The notes beneath the pieces were generated by a model. It saw nothing but the letters and a program-made list of their open reading frames with translations. It ran no database searches and was not told where the DNA came from. Both the position numbers and the translations under genes were made by a program. Source: Pelargonium x hortorum (Eukaryota > Streptophyta > Magnoliopsida > Geraniales > Geraniaceae). Taken from it: 64,000 bases of DNA. The stretch covers positions 23,351 through 87,350 of the forward strand of contig JAYMTJ010000045.1 of NCBI GenBank assembly GCA_036897525.1. The letters are read 5' to 3'. Below, one piece after another: positions 25,120 through 36,900 of the stretch. Position 1 is the first letter of the stretch, and each line of letters opens with the position of its first letter.

Positions 25120-25180
25120 CAAGGTCATTTTACTTGCTCTGGACTTTGCAGGTGTTGTTTAAAAGTAAAGTTTAGGGGGC
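25120..25180 (+). repeat. repeat family R4, copy 2
   Basis: Partner of 9183-9240. It follows the R3 copy at 24958 by only about 50 bases, so two repeat families are neighbours here but not at their other locations. Confidence 0.5.
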
Positions 25181-26936
25181 TCTTTATTATTTAGCATAGT
25201 AATTTTGCAATTCCCCTTTGCGGTTTTGAGGTCTTATTGGGGGAGGGGGGTCCCAAATACAAGTCAAATCTTGCCTTTTTTTGTTTCATAAGAATCTTCT
25301 TTTCGAAAGGGGGGAGGTAGTCTAGTCCAAGAGAACCCTAGTAACATTAAAGTAGCGGGTATAGCTAGGAAAGTTGAGAGAAAGGGACGACTAACGTTGG
25401 AAATAAAGAACTCTAGTATACAAAGGATATTCTACAGTTAAGACAGACAGTTAAGCAATTTCCTTTTAAAGAAGTTGAAGAAAAGTATATCATTAAGGGT
25501 TTAAAACTAAGGATATCCCTAAGTTTTAGTTCGGCCTAACCGGCGACAGAGGTACTTAATTTTCAGCTTAATATAGGGATTGCCTTTACCTTGTTTAGCT
25601 AACCGGATCCCTTGACTCTTTCTTATACACACCAATAAAAGCTGTCTCAAGTCAAAAAACGTCCACAATTTGACTCGACTTTATACCCTGCAACAGGAGT
25701 AAAACAAAACAATCTATACTCGAAAAAATCTAAGTATAACCTATTTGGTATCCCTGTTTTTTGAAAATTCTATTTACTTAATCATATAAGTTTACAAGGT
25801 CCTCCCACTTACTGGGAGCTCTATTACTCTAGCTTTAATATAAAATCTCCATACAGTTGACTAAGAATTTTGTCTTCCAAGTTCTTCTTTATATAAAAGC
25901 TTTCTACTTAGGTTTTCAAAATTGAATATTGACAATTGATTTACCTCTTAATAACAAAAGGGTACCTACCTACGTATATACTACACTGAGAAACGGACTA
26001 CAAAGGCTATACAATAAGTTTTTTTTTTCATTAACCTCAAGGTGTAGGGGCACAAGGGGAACTTATAAGTAAGAATACTAGCGGTTAAACTTCAATTAAT
26101 AATAAATTAGGTTTGTATTTGAATTCAGGAAAATTCTGATTGAGGAAACGCTTGTTGGATAACGATCCCTTATACTTATGGCTTACACCTCTAAAACAAC
26201 TGTAGTTTACTCTATTACTAATAACAAGATTTCTCTTGCCTACACTCCTAAAAAGTGAGTAGGGAATACAACAGTAGCTACAGGCGTAACAAGACAAAGA
26301 CCGGTAAGACAGGCAAAGCTCAAAGGTAAAGAGATATCTGTATAAAGTTTGGAGTATGAAAGCAACAGGTATCCTCACGAAGAGTATAGCTCCCGAGTAG
26401 AATGTAAGAGTAGAGTCTTTTAAGAGATAATGCGTAGAAAGTTTTCGCGAGAGTTCCTATTTGTAATTAACAAGGCCCCTGAGGAAACTTCTCTCTTTTA
26501 AGGATAAAGAGTAGGAGTCTATAAGTGTCTTGGGAGATCGTTGGAGCAGTTGTAGCTAGGAAGAGTCTAGTAGGGATAGTTAAGGGACATCTCTTGTAGA
26601 TTGAGTCTTGGTATTCAAAAGATGCTTTGACTCTTTGAAATTCCCTTTTTTTAAGCAACTGGGTTTTGACTGACTACTTTACAATATCCTAAGGAGTTGG
26701 AACCATAGTTTAGTGACTCGGTATTCCTTCTAAAATTGTATATAGAATTCTGCAACCTTTTTAGGTACGCGGTCGAGCTACAAAACATTTAAAGATTAGA
26801 ATCACCTAAAGTAATCCGTTTCATTCCTCTAAATAAAAAATCTAGATGGAATCCAGAAAGTAAGTAATCTAGAGTCAGTGGAAAGGAAAATAGAATAGTA
26901 TATCAGAAGCAAGCAGCAGAAGTTTCTATTAGTTTA

Positions 26937-27010
26937 GTTAGTTGCATTCAAAAGGTAAAACAGGTTATAGAATTATGACAAACCATAGGTTCAAATCCAG
27001 TTACTCATAC
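26937..27010 (+). pseudogene. tRNA relic, most like tRNA-Gln
   Basis: From AAAAGGTAAAAC to TTACTC the order of blocks follows plant mitochondrial trnQ(UUG). A D-loop-like AAAAGGTAA is followed by a GGTT-starting anticodon arm region, then CATAGGTTCAAATCC, and then TTACTC where trnQ has the same acceptor bases. The anticodon UUG is not preserved, the anticodon and T-stems contain mismatches, and the 5' acceptor is not recognisable. It contains the exact T-loop word GGTTCAAATCC. Assignment to Gln rests on by-eye similarity; trnP and trnI(CAU) are weaker alternatives. Confidence 0.35.
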
Positions 27011-29567
27011 AAGATACTCTTAAGCCAGACTCTCGCCTTGATAATGGCTCTACTTCGACAGTTCGAAAAACGTTATTGTGGATCAAAGGAAACCTCTTTC
27101 TAGCCGGGATTTGACAGGAATTTCTCTTGTTTAGAAAGGTTTCTACTTTAGAGGTTTGGCTATTCTTCTTTAAGCCCCCACTTTTCGAGTGGTAACGAAT
27201 TCTGTTGCTTTGTAGCTTATACTGACATTTAGAATTCTAAGAGGGATTTCCAGGAGTTTCCAGTAAAAGCTTACTTAGCCTATTCTTACTCAAGCTCAAG
27301 AGTTAATTTAATGTTTGCAAGGCCTCTATACCAAGTAAATGGTAGGGGCTGGAATGTTATGCTATATCCGAATCCAAAAAAGAAGAACTCAGGGATATCA
27401 AAATAAGAGAAATCAGGTTTGACACAAGCACGGTACTCTAATAAAGAGGGCTGTAATTCGTCGGTTAGTATAGATAGACACCTGTATCCCCCAACCCTTT
27501 TTTTAAGATTAAAAAGAAGTGTTTGTACATTTAACCCAAATTAACCCATAAAAGTAGGAATTCTCAACAAAGAAAGAGTTTTAATGTAGTCAGTTACTGG
27601 AATCTGCACTGTGCACCATCGACAAAGCTTACAAGCAAATAGATATGATAATGACTCTATATTATTATAGAAGAAAACCTTTTACAGGATACTTATTAAT
27701 TCTTCCTATTTCTAAGTGGGAAACCACTAACAAACTTAGCAATACCAATTAGAGCCTATAAAGACTCTATTTAAACTATAGACTTTCTAACTCCTATATT
27801 TAAGCAGTATCTCTACCGGATACCGAGTTTAAGAATATGAAGTTGGTTTTGTTCCTATGTTTCTGGGTTTCTACTCTCTTTACCGATAAGAGCAGATAAG
27901 GCAAGAGGGATCCTTAGACAACTGTAAGACAATCTAAATACAACTAAAAAAGAACTCATAAAAAAGTTATTCAGTCAGTAAGAGGAGAACTAAGCTTCCT
28001 TTTTACCTTGTTATTTGGTTATTTGTGTTTAAGCTTATCGAGGTGGGAGATTTTACCTAATATAATGATGAAGATTTGTCCCTTTTTTAGAATATAGCGG
28101 GTTTCTGTTAACCTTAACTTTGGTTTGGGAAGTCGTTATATGGAGTAATAAAATGCGGGCTAAGGTCTTCTTCCCCGGGTTTCTGTAACTATTGCTTTTA
28201 TATCCTATTCAAAACTCCTGCAATAGAATAAGCGTAATCACAGCAGAAGTAAAGGCTTCTATCCGCATATTGAATTCTATAAACGTTTTTTAGTTTTCCG
28301 TTCAAAAGATACCGAGCACTATATAAGATAAGCCGCAAAGAGTTCCTACAACAGCTGTATAGTTCTATTTTTTAGTCCTTTAAGCTTCAAAACAATATTA
28401 AAATGAAATAAGAACGATGAATATTTACTTAATGAGGAGTCCCACAAGAGTCTTCTTTCTGTGAATATCAACGCATTCACTCTATCAGATATTAATATTT
28501 CTTTCTGTACCATAGCTATGAACTTTAAATTGGTGGTTAGAGCCGAGCTTCTAAATTTTCGACAACTACCATATTTGGTAATAAACTAAGGGTTCAAGCT
28601 GTGCTTTCTCCTAACTCCAGTTCTCTATTTCTTGGTGCATTCTTCCAAAGTAAACTAAACTAGCTGCTCGTATTTCTTTTGAACACCTTACCCATTCTAT
28701 AGGTAGGTGGCTCAAAGTCCAAAACAAAGGATTTCTTAGTCTTAATCTTCAAAGCTAAACCCTTGAAAGCTGTATCTCTATCTTATAAGAGGTTATGTTT
28801 ACTGAGTCCACTCGAATTACATCTATCTACGACTTGTAATGGGTCAAAGTCTACTTGAATTTTTAGGGAATCCTGTTTCCAGAAAGGGGCTTTTGATGAA
28901 GTAGGGACTTTTATACAAAAGAAAGGAAAGATAGAAATTTGTTTAAATAAATTATACAAACTCTGGGGTAACTCGTCTGGATATATAAAATGACCCTAAT
29001 CACGGGAGCCCCATAAGGAAAGACTCCTAACATATACTTAAGTTTTTAGTTTAGAGTTGAAACGAGGCTGAGCAGATAAACGAATTCTTTTTACTGAAAC
29101 TGCTCTTAGATTTAGTTCTAAGATCTCTATAGAGTGGGCCATATACTAAGTACTTGTTATATATGTATGCTTTGAAATTCTTTTAGAAAGAAGTATGAAC
29201 AATTGGACTCTTACTCATCTAACTTTAGAGGTAAACACATGAAAACTGGCTCTGTAATTAAACAAGAACTTTTGTAGGGTAGGATAACGGGGGAAAACTC
29301 TTAGGAAGGCACGTGGAAATAGGATTGTTCCTGTCAATTTATTAGTACAACACTTCAAAAAATGATATATTTAGCATACTTTTTTTAGTTATACAGTATA
29401 GTGTTACTTACTTTATATATACTTTTACAGGGTTCCTTTATGATTAATTACGTGCCCCTCGCTCAGTCGAGGATCTGGCTCTATCTGATTTATCACATGC
29501 TTTTTTTAGTAAATAGAGACACACGGGACAGAATGAAATTATAGAACCAAAAGCTTTGCAGGCATGG

Positions 29568-29710
29568 AATCGCTTAGATAAAGAAAATGAAGTATCTCCT
29601 AAGTCTCAAGTAGGAAATGCCAAGGATGTTATAAAGCGGTAGATCCCCCTTTGCTTTGCTTTGCTTATAGGCTAAGTTGAAGCTCAAGTGTTAAAAATCT
29701 CGTAAGTTCA
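29568..29710 (+). repeat. repeat family R3, copy 2
   Basis: Partner of 24958-25073. The extra length includes a short TTTGC triplication (29649-29666) just before the second shared word at 29680, which may account for part of the size difference. Confidence 0.5.
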
Positions 29711-29715
29711 AATCG
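29672..29715 (+). pseudogene. weak tRNA-like segment inside a repeat copy
   Basis: AAGCTCAAGTGTTA followed after about ten bases by AAGTTCAAATC loosely recalls a D-arm and a T-loop with the anticodon arm missing. The related copy at 25047-25075 has the same two blocks. No stem pairs well. It may be only a repeat with no tRNA ancestry. Confidence 0.15.
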
Positions 29716-31077
29716 TGTGGTTGTAGAGTGCATTTCTATAACTTTCTCTTTTGAGAAATTTCAGGTACAGATACTCAAAAGGTGAGAAGGACTAGCCACT
29801 TGCAATTGTACACAATATAAAAAGAAAAATATTAGAATTAATATAAAATAAAGCCTTAAAAATCTAATTTATTTAAGCTAAAAAAGTATAACTATAGCAC
29901 CAAAGACCTATAAGCGGTTATCTGAGCCAACAAACCTTGTCAAAATTTATTGGATCAGAAATTCCTTCTTTATTTGGTTTGATATAGTTCCAGGGATCCT
30001 GTCCAAGTAATAGAAGCTAAAAAGAGCCTCTCTCGGAGACAACAACACGGGCTTAACTTAAGGGCTCTTCTTTTAGTTTAGTTAGTTCTGCTTTTCTTTT
30101 AGCAGGTATACGCTGATCTTTGATTGAAAAAAAAGTAAGGCCCCTGTCAAGTAGGTAAGTATAGGAGGAATATTCCGTTATAGAGTCTCCGGAAAAGGAT
30201 AAAGCTGTAGTTATGGGTTAAGGTTTCCTGAAGCTTCAAGGGATTAGCATTCGGTTCGGTATTGTAAATTTTAACTTTCAATTTAAGGGGTCTCTTTTCT
30301 TTCTAAAACGTGTTTACTCAGAATCCCTTTCTCTGCCTTGACTTTCGAAATTCAAACCCTAGAAACAAGGTAACATAAAGCAACTCTCTTTACTGCATTA
30401 CTTTAGAGCTCTCTTAGGACTATCCGGAATTGGAAACCTTGAAACAGAGGCAATCTTTATCTTGCTGTGTTAAATCCCATCTCACAAAAGAAAGTCATGA
30501 ACCAAATAGGATTCTCTTCTCTTATTGGAAGTGGTAATCTTCCTTTTCAGAAACCTCCGCAAGCCTTTACACCCCTGTTAAGTAATGCCTGAGTGGCAGG
30601 ATCAAGGTCTCCTTTAAGAAAGAATGAAAACAAGGATAGCTAGGAATAGCTTGTCATTATGTAAGGAAGGTATATGTTAGACCCTCCTTTTGGAGTTAGA
30701 CTAAGTTACTTGCGAATTGAACTTGGATCTGAGGTAAAGAATTTGAGCTAATTGGTCTGCCTTACTTGAAACACACAAACAAATAGGACAAGAAGAGTTT
30801 ACATACAAGAGAACTATTAAGGATTCTCATAAGTCGTTAGAAACCCGTCTCCAAAGGAAGGAATACGGTAGCCATCCTACCCCTTTGTTTCAGGGAAACA
30901 TTACTAACACTAAAACCAAAGTATAAAACTATAGACAAATACAATAAGATAGGAATACCAATAAGACAGCTACTAAGATCCATAAGAGTCAGAGTCATAT
31001 TACAGGTCAGGCTATAAAAGAATTCCCAAGAGTTAGACTGTCGAAAGCAAGATCAACTAAGCGACAGATAAGATTTA

Positions 31078-31197
31078 GGACTATACACATGACTTGAACC
31101 TATGACCTAGGATCACTGCTGAAATGAAAAAGCCAAAAAGTCTGGATTCAAGACTAACATTTCACAAATTCAAATAATGAGCTAAACCCATATAGCC
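31078..31197 (-). pseudogene. possible tRNA relic with internal insertion
   Basis: On the minus strand GGCTATA at 31197 can pair with TATAGTC near 31079 over seven positions, one of them G-U, like an acceptor stem. Inside are TTTAGCTCA, which resembles the start of a D-arm, and CATAGGTTCAAGTC, which resembles a T-arm. The span of 120 bases is too long for a plain tRNA, and neither the D-stem nor the anticodon stem closes. It could be a tRNA interrupted by an insertion or a chance assembly. It is on the same strand as the trnN/trnY relics about 1 kb away. Confidence 0.2.
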
Positions 31198-32032
31198 CAT
31201 ATAGAAAGAACCGGAGAAACCCATGACTCACGAAAAAGAAAGAAAAAGTCCAGTAGTAAATAAAACATGTACTAAACTCTTGGACTTCCTCTTACGAAAA
31301 TGAGAAATGAAACTAAGGTATGAAATTCGTAGTTTGAAATCTTTATCTTGTACTCAAAAGATCTTGTTACTAAAACTTACTAAAGACATAACTCTCATTC
31401 ACGGAAGAATCACTAGTTTGAACACTTACTTAGATAGATCAGAGCGCAAGAAACCTATGAATACGAACTATTACTTAAGATAGAGAGTACGAGAAAGAGT
31501 TAGGGATTTGTTACAAGGACTTAAGGGAACGAAAGAAAGAGAAACAAAATGAATATGAAAGGGCGTAGAATTCTAAAGGACAGGCAGCTAGAAAGGGGAG
31601 TCCAGTTATGTCCAGGAACTTGAAGCTTGCAAAAGAAGAGAACAATAGAGAAGGGAATCCGGAGATAGGAAATCCTTTGCAGCTGATATTCTGTTAGAGA
31701 GATTCCTTGTTGCACTAAGTTACTAAATTGAGATAAGAATAGGTATTAGAACACTTGAAAAATAGAGACTAGGAGAATAGTACAGGAAATTGGGTAGCTG
31801 AAGCTTGTCAATACAATGGGTGTCAGACGAAAGGGAGAATAGACTAGCAGGATGAGTAGGAGAACAAAAGCCAGAGGTACGCTGTGTTCTAGAAAAGAGC
31901 TAAAGGTGTGGAATCCTTTAATAAGAGAGAAGAAGAAAGATAGAAACCAAACAAATAGGTTCTGAAAGAAAGAGAGAAACTAGAAAGAGTTAGATACACT
32001 AGTCACTGAAAAAGAGATGACTCATGAAACTT
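31198..32032. other. purine-rich spacer in the tRNA relic cluster
   Basis: The plus strand is strikingly rich in GAAAGA-type words (for example near 31500-31560 and 31920-31990). In seed-plant mtDNA this side of trnY leads towards nad2. No nad2 exon is recognisable in any minus-strand frame. Confidence 0.45.
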
Positions 32033-32105
32033 GGGATTTGAACCAACTTACACTATCTACTTTGACTGATGATCTAACAACAAACGATCTCACAATCTAA
32101 GTGAA
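32033..32105 (-). pseudogene. tRNA-like relic, identity unknown
   Basis: On the minus strand a D-arm-like hairpin GATC/GATC encloses an 11-base loop. About 30 bases later comes a T-arm-like TTGG-TTCAAATC-CCAA carrying the exact word GGTTCAAATCC. The anticodon stem is poorly paired and no matching acceptor strands are found. It lies about 90 bases downstream of the trnY relic on the same strand, so it may be a further decayed member of the same tRNA group. I cannot assign an amino acid. Confidence 0.3.
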
Positions 32106-32194
32106 TGAAAGATCTCAATGAATACAGGAATTTTTGACACTCTATTTCACTTTAGAACAGTCTTTCCATTATATACATGATCTCAGTCTCAAAA

Positions 32195-32269
32195 GTTCTA
32201 CCAGGACTCGAACCTACGTAGAACATTCAACAAACAGTCTGCCGCTTTTGACCACTCAGCCACTCTCCC
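32195..32269 (-). pseudogene. trnY-GUA: mitochondrial tRNA-Tyr(GUA)-like pseudogene
   Basis: The minus strand begins GGGAGAG at 32269, followed by a D-arm GGCTGAGTGGTCAAAAGC and the 5' half of the anticodon arm (GCAGACTGT). These closely match plant mitochondrial trnY. Four or five bases are then missing, so the third anticodon base and most of the 3' anticodon stem are gone. The sequence resumes with TTGTTGAA, a short variable arm and a recognisable T-arm, GTAGG-TTCGAGT-CCTGG, whose outer pair is broken. The 3' acceptor strand that should pair with GGGAGAG is replaced by unrelated bases. Two separate lesions make it a clear pseudogene. It sits 53 bases downstream of the trnN-like gene. In intact seed-plant mtDNA the nad2 exons follow on this side, but none can be recognised here. 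Confidence 0.75.
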
Positions 32270-32322
32270 TTCTTTCTTGATTTAGAACTATAAACTAAGT
32301 CAACTTTCTTTCTTGTATGAAT

Positions 32323-32390
32323 CTCCCCAAGTAGGATTCAAACCTACGACCGTTCGGTTAACAGCCGAATGCTCTACCACTGAGTGAGGA
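32323..32390 (-). pseudogene. trnN-GUU: tRNA-Asn(GUU)-like gene, probably broken
   Basis: Read on the minus strand, this starts TCCTCA at 32390 and ends GGGGAG at 32323. The anticodon arm is intact: a five-base-pair stem TTCGG/CCGAA encloses the loop CTGTTAA, giving anticodon GUU. The T-arm GTAGG-TTTGAAT-CCTAC is perfectly paired. Acceptor bases 1-6 pair with the 3' side. Compared with the usual plant sequence, about four bases (GTAG) are missing between the acceptor and the D-stem. That removes position 7, the two linker bases 8-9 and one D-stem pair, leaving 68 nt instead of about 72. The sequence resembles the plastid-type trnN carried in seed-plant mitochondria. A trnY-like relic lies 53 bases downstream on the same strand, the usual mitochondrial order. 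The identity is firm; loss of function is inferred from the deletion. Confidence 0.8.
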
Positions 32391-32840
32391 AGACATCTAA
32401 GGAGGGACTTATGGAAGAGGTCAGAGTGTTCTTACTATAAAGTGTATTCCTCATTCTTTGTAAATTTCCCAACAAAGTCTTAGCGGTTTTTATTATTATA
32501 TAAAAAAATTCGTGTAGTCTTCTTCCCCTTTTTTCTTGAGTACCAAGCGAATAAAATTTCTTAAGGTAATCATCTGCTAGGATCCTTTTTGGAATTCTTC
32601 TTTATGCTCTAAGAAATCCAGTATGGACTTCGAAAACAGGAAACGCTCTAAAATCTATAAGTCCGGTATTTCATAAACTGAGGCACTTAGTCTAGGCGAT
32701 AAAGAGATTCATTTATTCGAGGGCGCTTGGTTCTGGTTATATTTTAGTTAAGATTCAGAGTGCTTATGACCCGGATTTTGAAATATAGGATTTAGCGTTA
32801 TAAGATTTTGGAAGGCCCTAGATTGATTCAAGATATACCT

Positions 32841-32860
32841 CTCTATCTATCTATCTCTAT
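32841..32860. repeat. imperfect (CTAT)n
   Basis: Three clean CTAT units flanked by CTCT interruptions. Confidence 0.7.
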
Positions 32861-33268
32861 GTAGGTAAGCACGGGCTGGCTTAGATAGAGATTATCGACT
32901 TAAATTAAACTCCTGTTAATTTAAAGTTACGGCTAAAACTAGAAAGTCTTTCCTAAAGAGTAGAGGGAAGTAAATAACCAGTAGTTTTATAAAAGTATAT
33001 CGATATAATAAAAAATGGAAGCTATGTTTTCTAGGGATGGGTTCTAGCATTGTTGGATGGGATACCTGGCGGAAGGACTTATATAATTCCCAGCTTTTTT
33101 TGGATAGAATACATAATAACAGAAACCCTTTGTACCGGTGAAGCATGACATCAATAACCAGAAAGCAACACCCTTTAAGAATTATAGAGTCCTCAGTCCT
33201 TCTTTTACCTGTTTAGGAACTCTTAATCTCTGTAAACTCTTCTTGGTGGGATATTCTTATTCTTAGTG

Positions 33269-33290
33269 TAGCTTGTTGTAGACTGCACAG
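33269..33290 (+). repeat. inverted repeat R6, left arm
   Basis: TAGCTTGTTGTAGACTG begins this arm. Over 22 bases it matches the reverse complement of 39170-39191 at 21 positions, with a looser CAAGTGA match beyond. The arms are 5.9 kb apart and could have arisen by duplication with inversion. Confidence 0.4.
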
Positions 33291-33741
33291 TTCGTGCAAG
33301 TGAAAGAAGGTTAACTAGGAAGGTACATAAAGAAGTCAGTCCCAATAAAGGAATAACATCATCCTAAATCTTGTTCTTGAAAGTAAAGGTGTCTAAGAAT
33401 GGAAGCTGGTAACTCTTATGACATTGACGGCTAAGGAAATCCTACAAACCCAACCTCTTTTGGTTCTAACTAATCTAGGATACAAACTCTCCTCTGAAAT
33501 TCTCTGTTAAGACGCTTCTTAGCTGTAATTCCTTGTAGGCAAATGAAAGGGAGTTCAAGAATTGTGACGGCATTGCATGAGTTATAGAGTGCTTTAGGCA
33601 AACTTCAACATTTCCTAACCATGTCCAACCGGTAAAGTATTCTGTACCAACTTCTTGCTTAGAACCCTAAAACCCAACTAGAAAGACTCTCTTTGTTAGA
33701 ATCAGGAACATGAATTCTTCCTGAACTGAAATTACATGCTT

Positions 33742-33890
33742 GCTCTTAACTGTCCTAGTTGTCCGTTGCTAAACAGTGTTGCTAATGGAAAGGGAAAGCT
33801 AATTGTATTTATTCTGGTTGCTCTTAGTTCTTGAAAGCAAAGGGAGGAAGAGCTCCTATCCGCTAGAGAGGAATCCGGAACTGTAGAGAG
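33742..33890 (+). repeat. repeat family R5/R7, copy at 33.8 kb
   Basis: TTAACTGTCCTAGTTGT resembles the 4.7 kb block. Near 33868 a 19-base stretch with core GGAATCCGGAAC matches 1215-1233 at 17 positions. A minus-strand open frame of 76 codons across it shows no recognisable protein. Confidence 0.35.
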
Positions 33891-33990
33891 TTTAAACGAT
33901 TTAGGAAGTAACTCTAGCATCTTTCTTTCTTCTTGTAATCTAGAAACCCCAATATTAGTCATATGAAATAATGAAACTTCTTTATATAAG

Positions 33991-36900
33991 GAATTGTTAT
34001 CTCTGTCCGGAATAGTAACCCGTGCGATACCATCACCTCATAAGAAGTAAACCAATACGTCAATATTTACTACGTTTTCAATTCTTTTTTCTTTAAGATT
34101 GGTACGTCATATTTTCCTCTTTCTTATTAGAATACCTGAAGAAATCGAACGTAGAAAGGCTATTGGAAGCCTCTCACCATAAGTCCAGAACCTAAGCCCT
34201 AATAGCTCGCAAAAAGAAGTCTTCCTAAATAGTCTAAGCCTAAACCTGAGTTGTATAAGTCCATATAGGGAAAACCGAGACTTTATCGCGGGACTCTTAA
34301 GCTAGAAACGAAATCCTTAAGTAGAATGTTACATTTTACCTCCGTTTACGGAATCCGAGCTTTTATACTTAAACTGGTATTAACTAACAACAAGTACTTA
34401 AAAACTCTATACTTTTAGTCTTTTTTCCTCAAAGGTTTATTTACCTAATTTAAGAGGACTCTTTTGTTTGTAAGAATGTACCTGGCTTGTCCTTTGTCCA
34501 GTTATTCTTGCTTGCTACTCAAGGGGGAGGAGAACCCCTTAGTTATCATGCGATATATAACTACATCTTCTTGTAATAATAAAGAAATTAATACTCCACT
34601 TTAAGACTTACTATTCTAAAAAGTCTTAAAGTACTCTAGATATAGTCTAATCTGCAGCATCTTGCCCTGTCAAAAATAAGGTGAATCCTAACATCACAAA
34701 CAGTGGAAACTTTCCTGTGCAGACGCATCCAGCTAAACCCTTGAGGGAATCTTAGTCGCTGGAATAAAAAGAATTCAACTCGCTCACTAATTGATCAAAA
34801 GCCCTTCTTAAGTCAGTTACTGTTTTTTAATATATGCCTCTTACACAGCTATACCCGTACTCATGTCGCTTAGCTTACCTACAGTTTTCAAAAAGCACTC
34901 GCGGTATACTTTGACTTTCGATATTGAAATAGGTTGCGGCTAGTAGAAAAGTCTTAAAATGGATGTTACATGCCAATAAGTTTCTTTAAGTATAAAAGAG
35001 TCGGGGTTTAGATTGTTAAATTGTCTTTATTAGGGTAGGGGTTTATATGTTCTTGAATGAATATAGATAGGGTTTGCTTTAAGTTACAGGCTTCACAATA
35101 AAAGAGAGGTTTTTTCCCGCAAATAAAATGGCTTTTGTATTTTCCTCAACATCAGGTAAGAATATTGAAATTTGAGTCTAGCGATACACCTAAAATAGGG
35201 GATGCCCTACAGAAGTACTTCCCTAAATTACAATAGACTCCATTTTAACAGGATTCTTCCTTGTTGAGTAAGGTAGAGGCAAATCTAGGAATCTTGGGTA
35301 TTCTGTATACAAATCAGAACAAAGCACTAAACAAAGAATTTCCTAAAGAGTTATAAAGTGAATCGCGGATAGACTCTTGTAAAACAACATTTCATTTGCA
35401 ATGCTCGTTTATTCCTTTAAGTCAGTCCTGTTGTGCTAATGCATATTTTTGAGAACAATAACCTTTATCTTACTAGTAATACTAGAATTATAATAACCTC
35501 ATATACTTGTATTAGCTCCTGTGTGCTTTGAACTTAATGCCTATTCCTTTTGCCCCTTTTGCGTCGTTATGAAGTATGGGTCCGTAGCAATTAAACACAG
35601 AATTTGTGTCTTAATACTTGTTCAGTGTAATTAATGGCTTTTATTAATATTAAATACGAGTCCTAAACATTGCAAGTTTATGTTTATATAAGTAATCTTG
35701 TGGAAGAGCTGTAGAATTTTCAATATTAGAGAACTGCAGGGTATTGCGCGGAGTTCTTAAAATGAAAAGGAATTTGTTCGAGGCAAAAGCTATCCTTAGG
35801 GTTGATATTCCTTAAGTAGGACACGTAAAAGCTAAATAGGTTTCCTTATATGCACAAGGGGTTGGTTATAGGATCTCAAAAGCTATTGCTAAACGTTGAT
35901 TATATACTTATTTATTATAAGCAGTATCTCCGAAATTTAAGTGTCCCGCTACTCACACGGTGTTCATTATTCGAGCTATTCAGGATCAGGAAGAGTTTAA
36001 CCGCTATGGATCTATCTTACTCCCTTCATTTGCAACTTATAAGGATAAGGATCCGGCTGTCAAAGTTTTACTGGTCAAGGGTTCTAAAATATTTTTGGAT
36101 TTTATTAGGGCAAAAACTAGGTTGTACTTAATGATGTACCTATGTAGATCCTACTTAATTGGTAGTAGTAAAGGGTATAGGTAGTAAATAAAAAAGTATA
36201 GATACTCAGAAGCCCCCGCAGAGTTATGCTCTCTTCTTACAATACTTTACAGAGTCGGAGTTTTGTAAATTAAAGGTCTCCTTTTAAATCTACAAATTAG
36301 ACTAGGCTCTACTTAGCCCCCTTTTTATTTCAAGCAAAAATTGAAAACTCGGGTTTTTGTTACTACTATGTTTGTTATCTGATTCGGTAAAAAGTACCCT
36401 GGTAAGTTTCCTTTACTAATGCCCTAAAGGAATTCTATACTTATACTAAAAACGACGGCTTCTGATTAAAGTATTTCCCTTTTAGAACGGGTATGCCTAA
36501 TGGGAGCTCCGTTAGGAGAGTCCGTCCTTATTATCGCAGTGCCTTATAGGGCGCTCTTCCAGTTTTAACCACTTGAACAAAGAAAAGGTCTGATTATTTC
36601 TCTGGTACAATTCAATTACAAAATTGACTTTTTTTATTAAGTACTAATTAGGAGACGGATACTCGTTTGGTTTACAGCTTACCCAGCGATGCGAGTCGCT
36701 ATGAAATAGTACAATTTTCTTGCTAATAAGTAAAAGCTAAGTAATCCGCCTTAAATACTTTTTTTTATTCTTTCCTAGGGCCACTTTACCGAATCTGACA
36801 GAAGCAGTCTTTAACGAGAAAATCCCCACAATCAGCACGGCTTTCCTTTGGATATATGTTTCATATAGAAACCACCACTTTTTAGAACTAGAATCCGGGA

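Larger units (their letters stand above)
22841..26380. other. gene-free island grading into filler
   Basis: It holds R1 copy 3, R3 copy 1, R4 copy 2 and two AAGGATCCTT palindromes (24057, 24504). A (CTATAC)n-like patch lies at about 23170-23190. The 97-codon minus frame at 26085-26378 is Cys/Tyr/Ser-rich without a recognisable domain. Confidence 0.45.
27381..31077. other. gene-free stretch
   Basis: Filler with R3 copy 2 at 29568 and a small TGCAC-T-GTGCA palindrome at 27605. From about 30330 the sequence becomes more mixed and then purine-rich on the plus strand up to the tRNA relics. Confidence 0.45.

Noticed and set aside
30331-32190. nad2 exons downstream of the trnY relic.
   Set aside because: The synteny predicts them, but no minus-strand frame shows nad2-like sequence. 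The region is purine-rich on the plus strand and full of stops.
35850-36184. Two overlapping plus-strand frames of 93 and 74 codons.
   Set aside because: They occupy the same bases in different frames, and neither has a recognisable motif or a convincing start.
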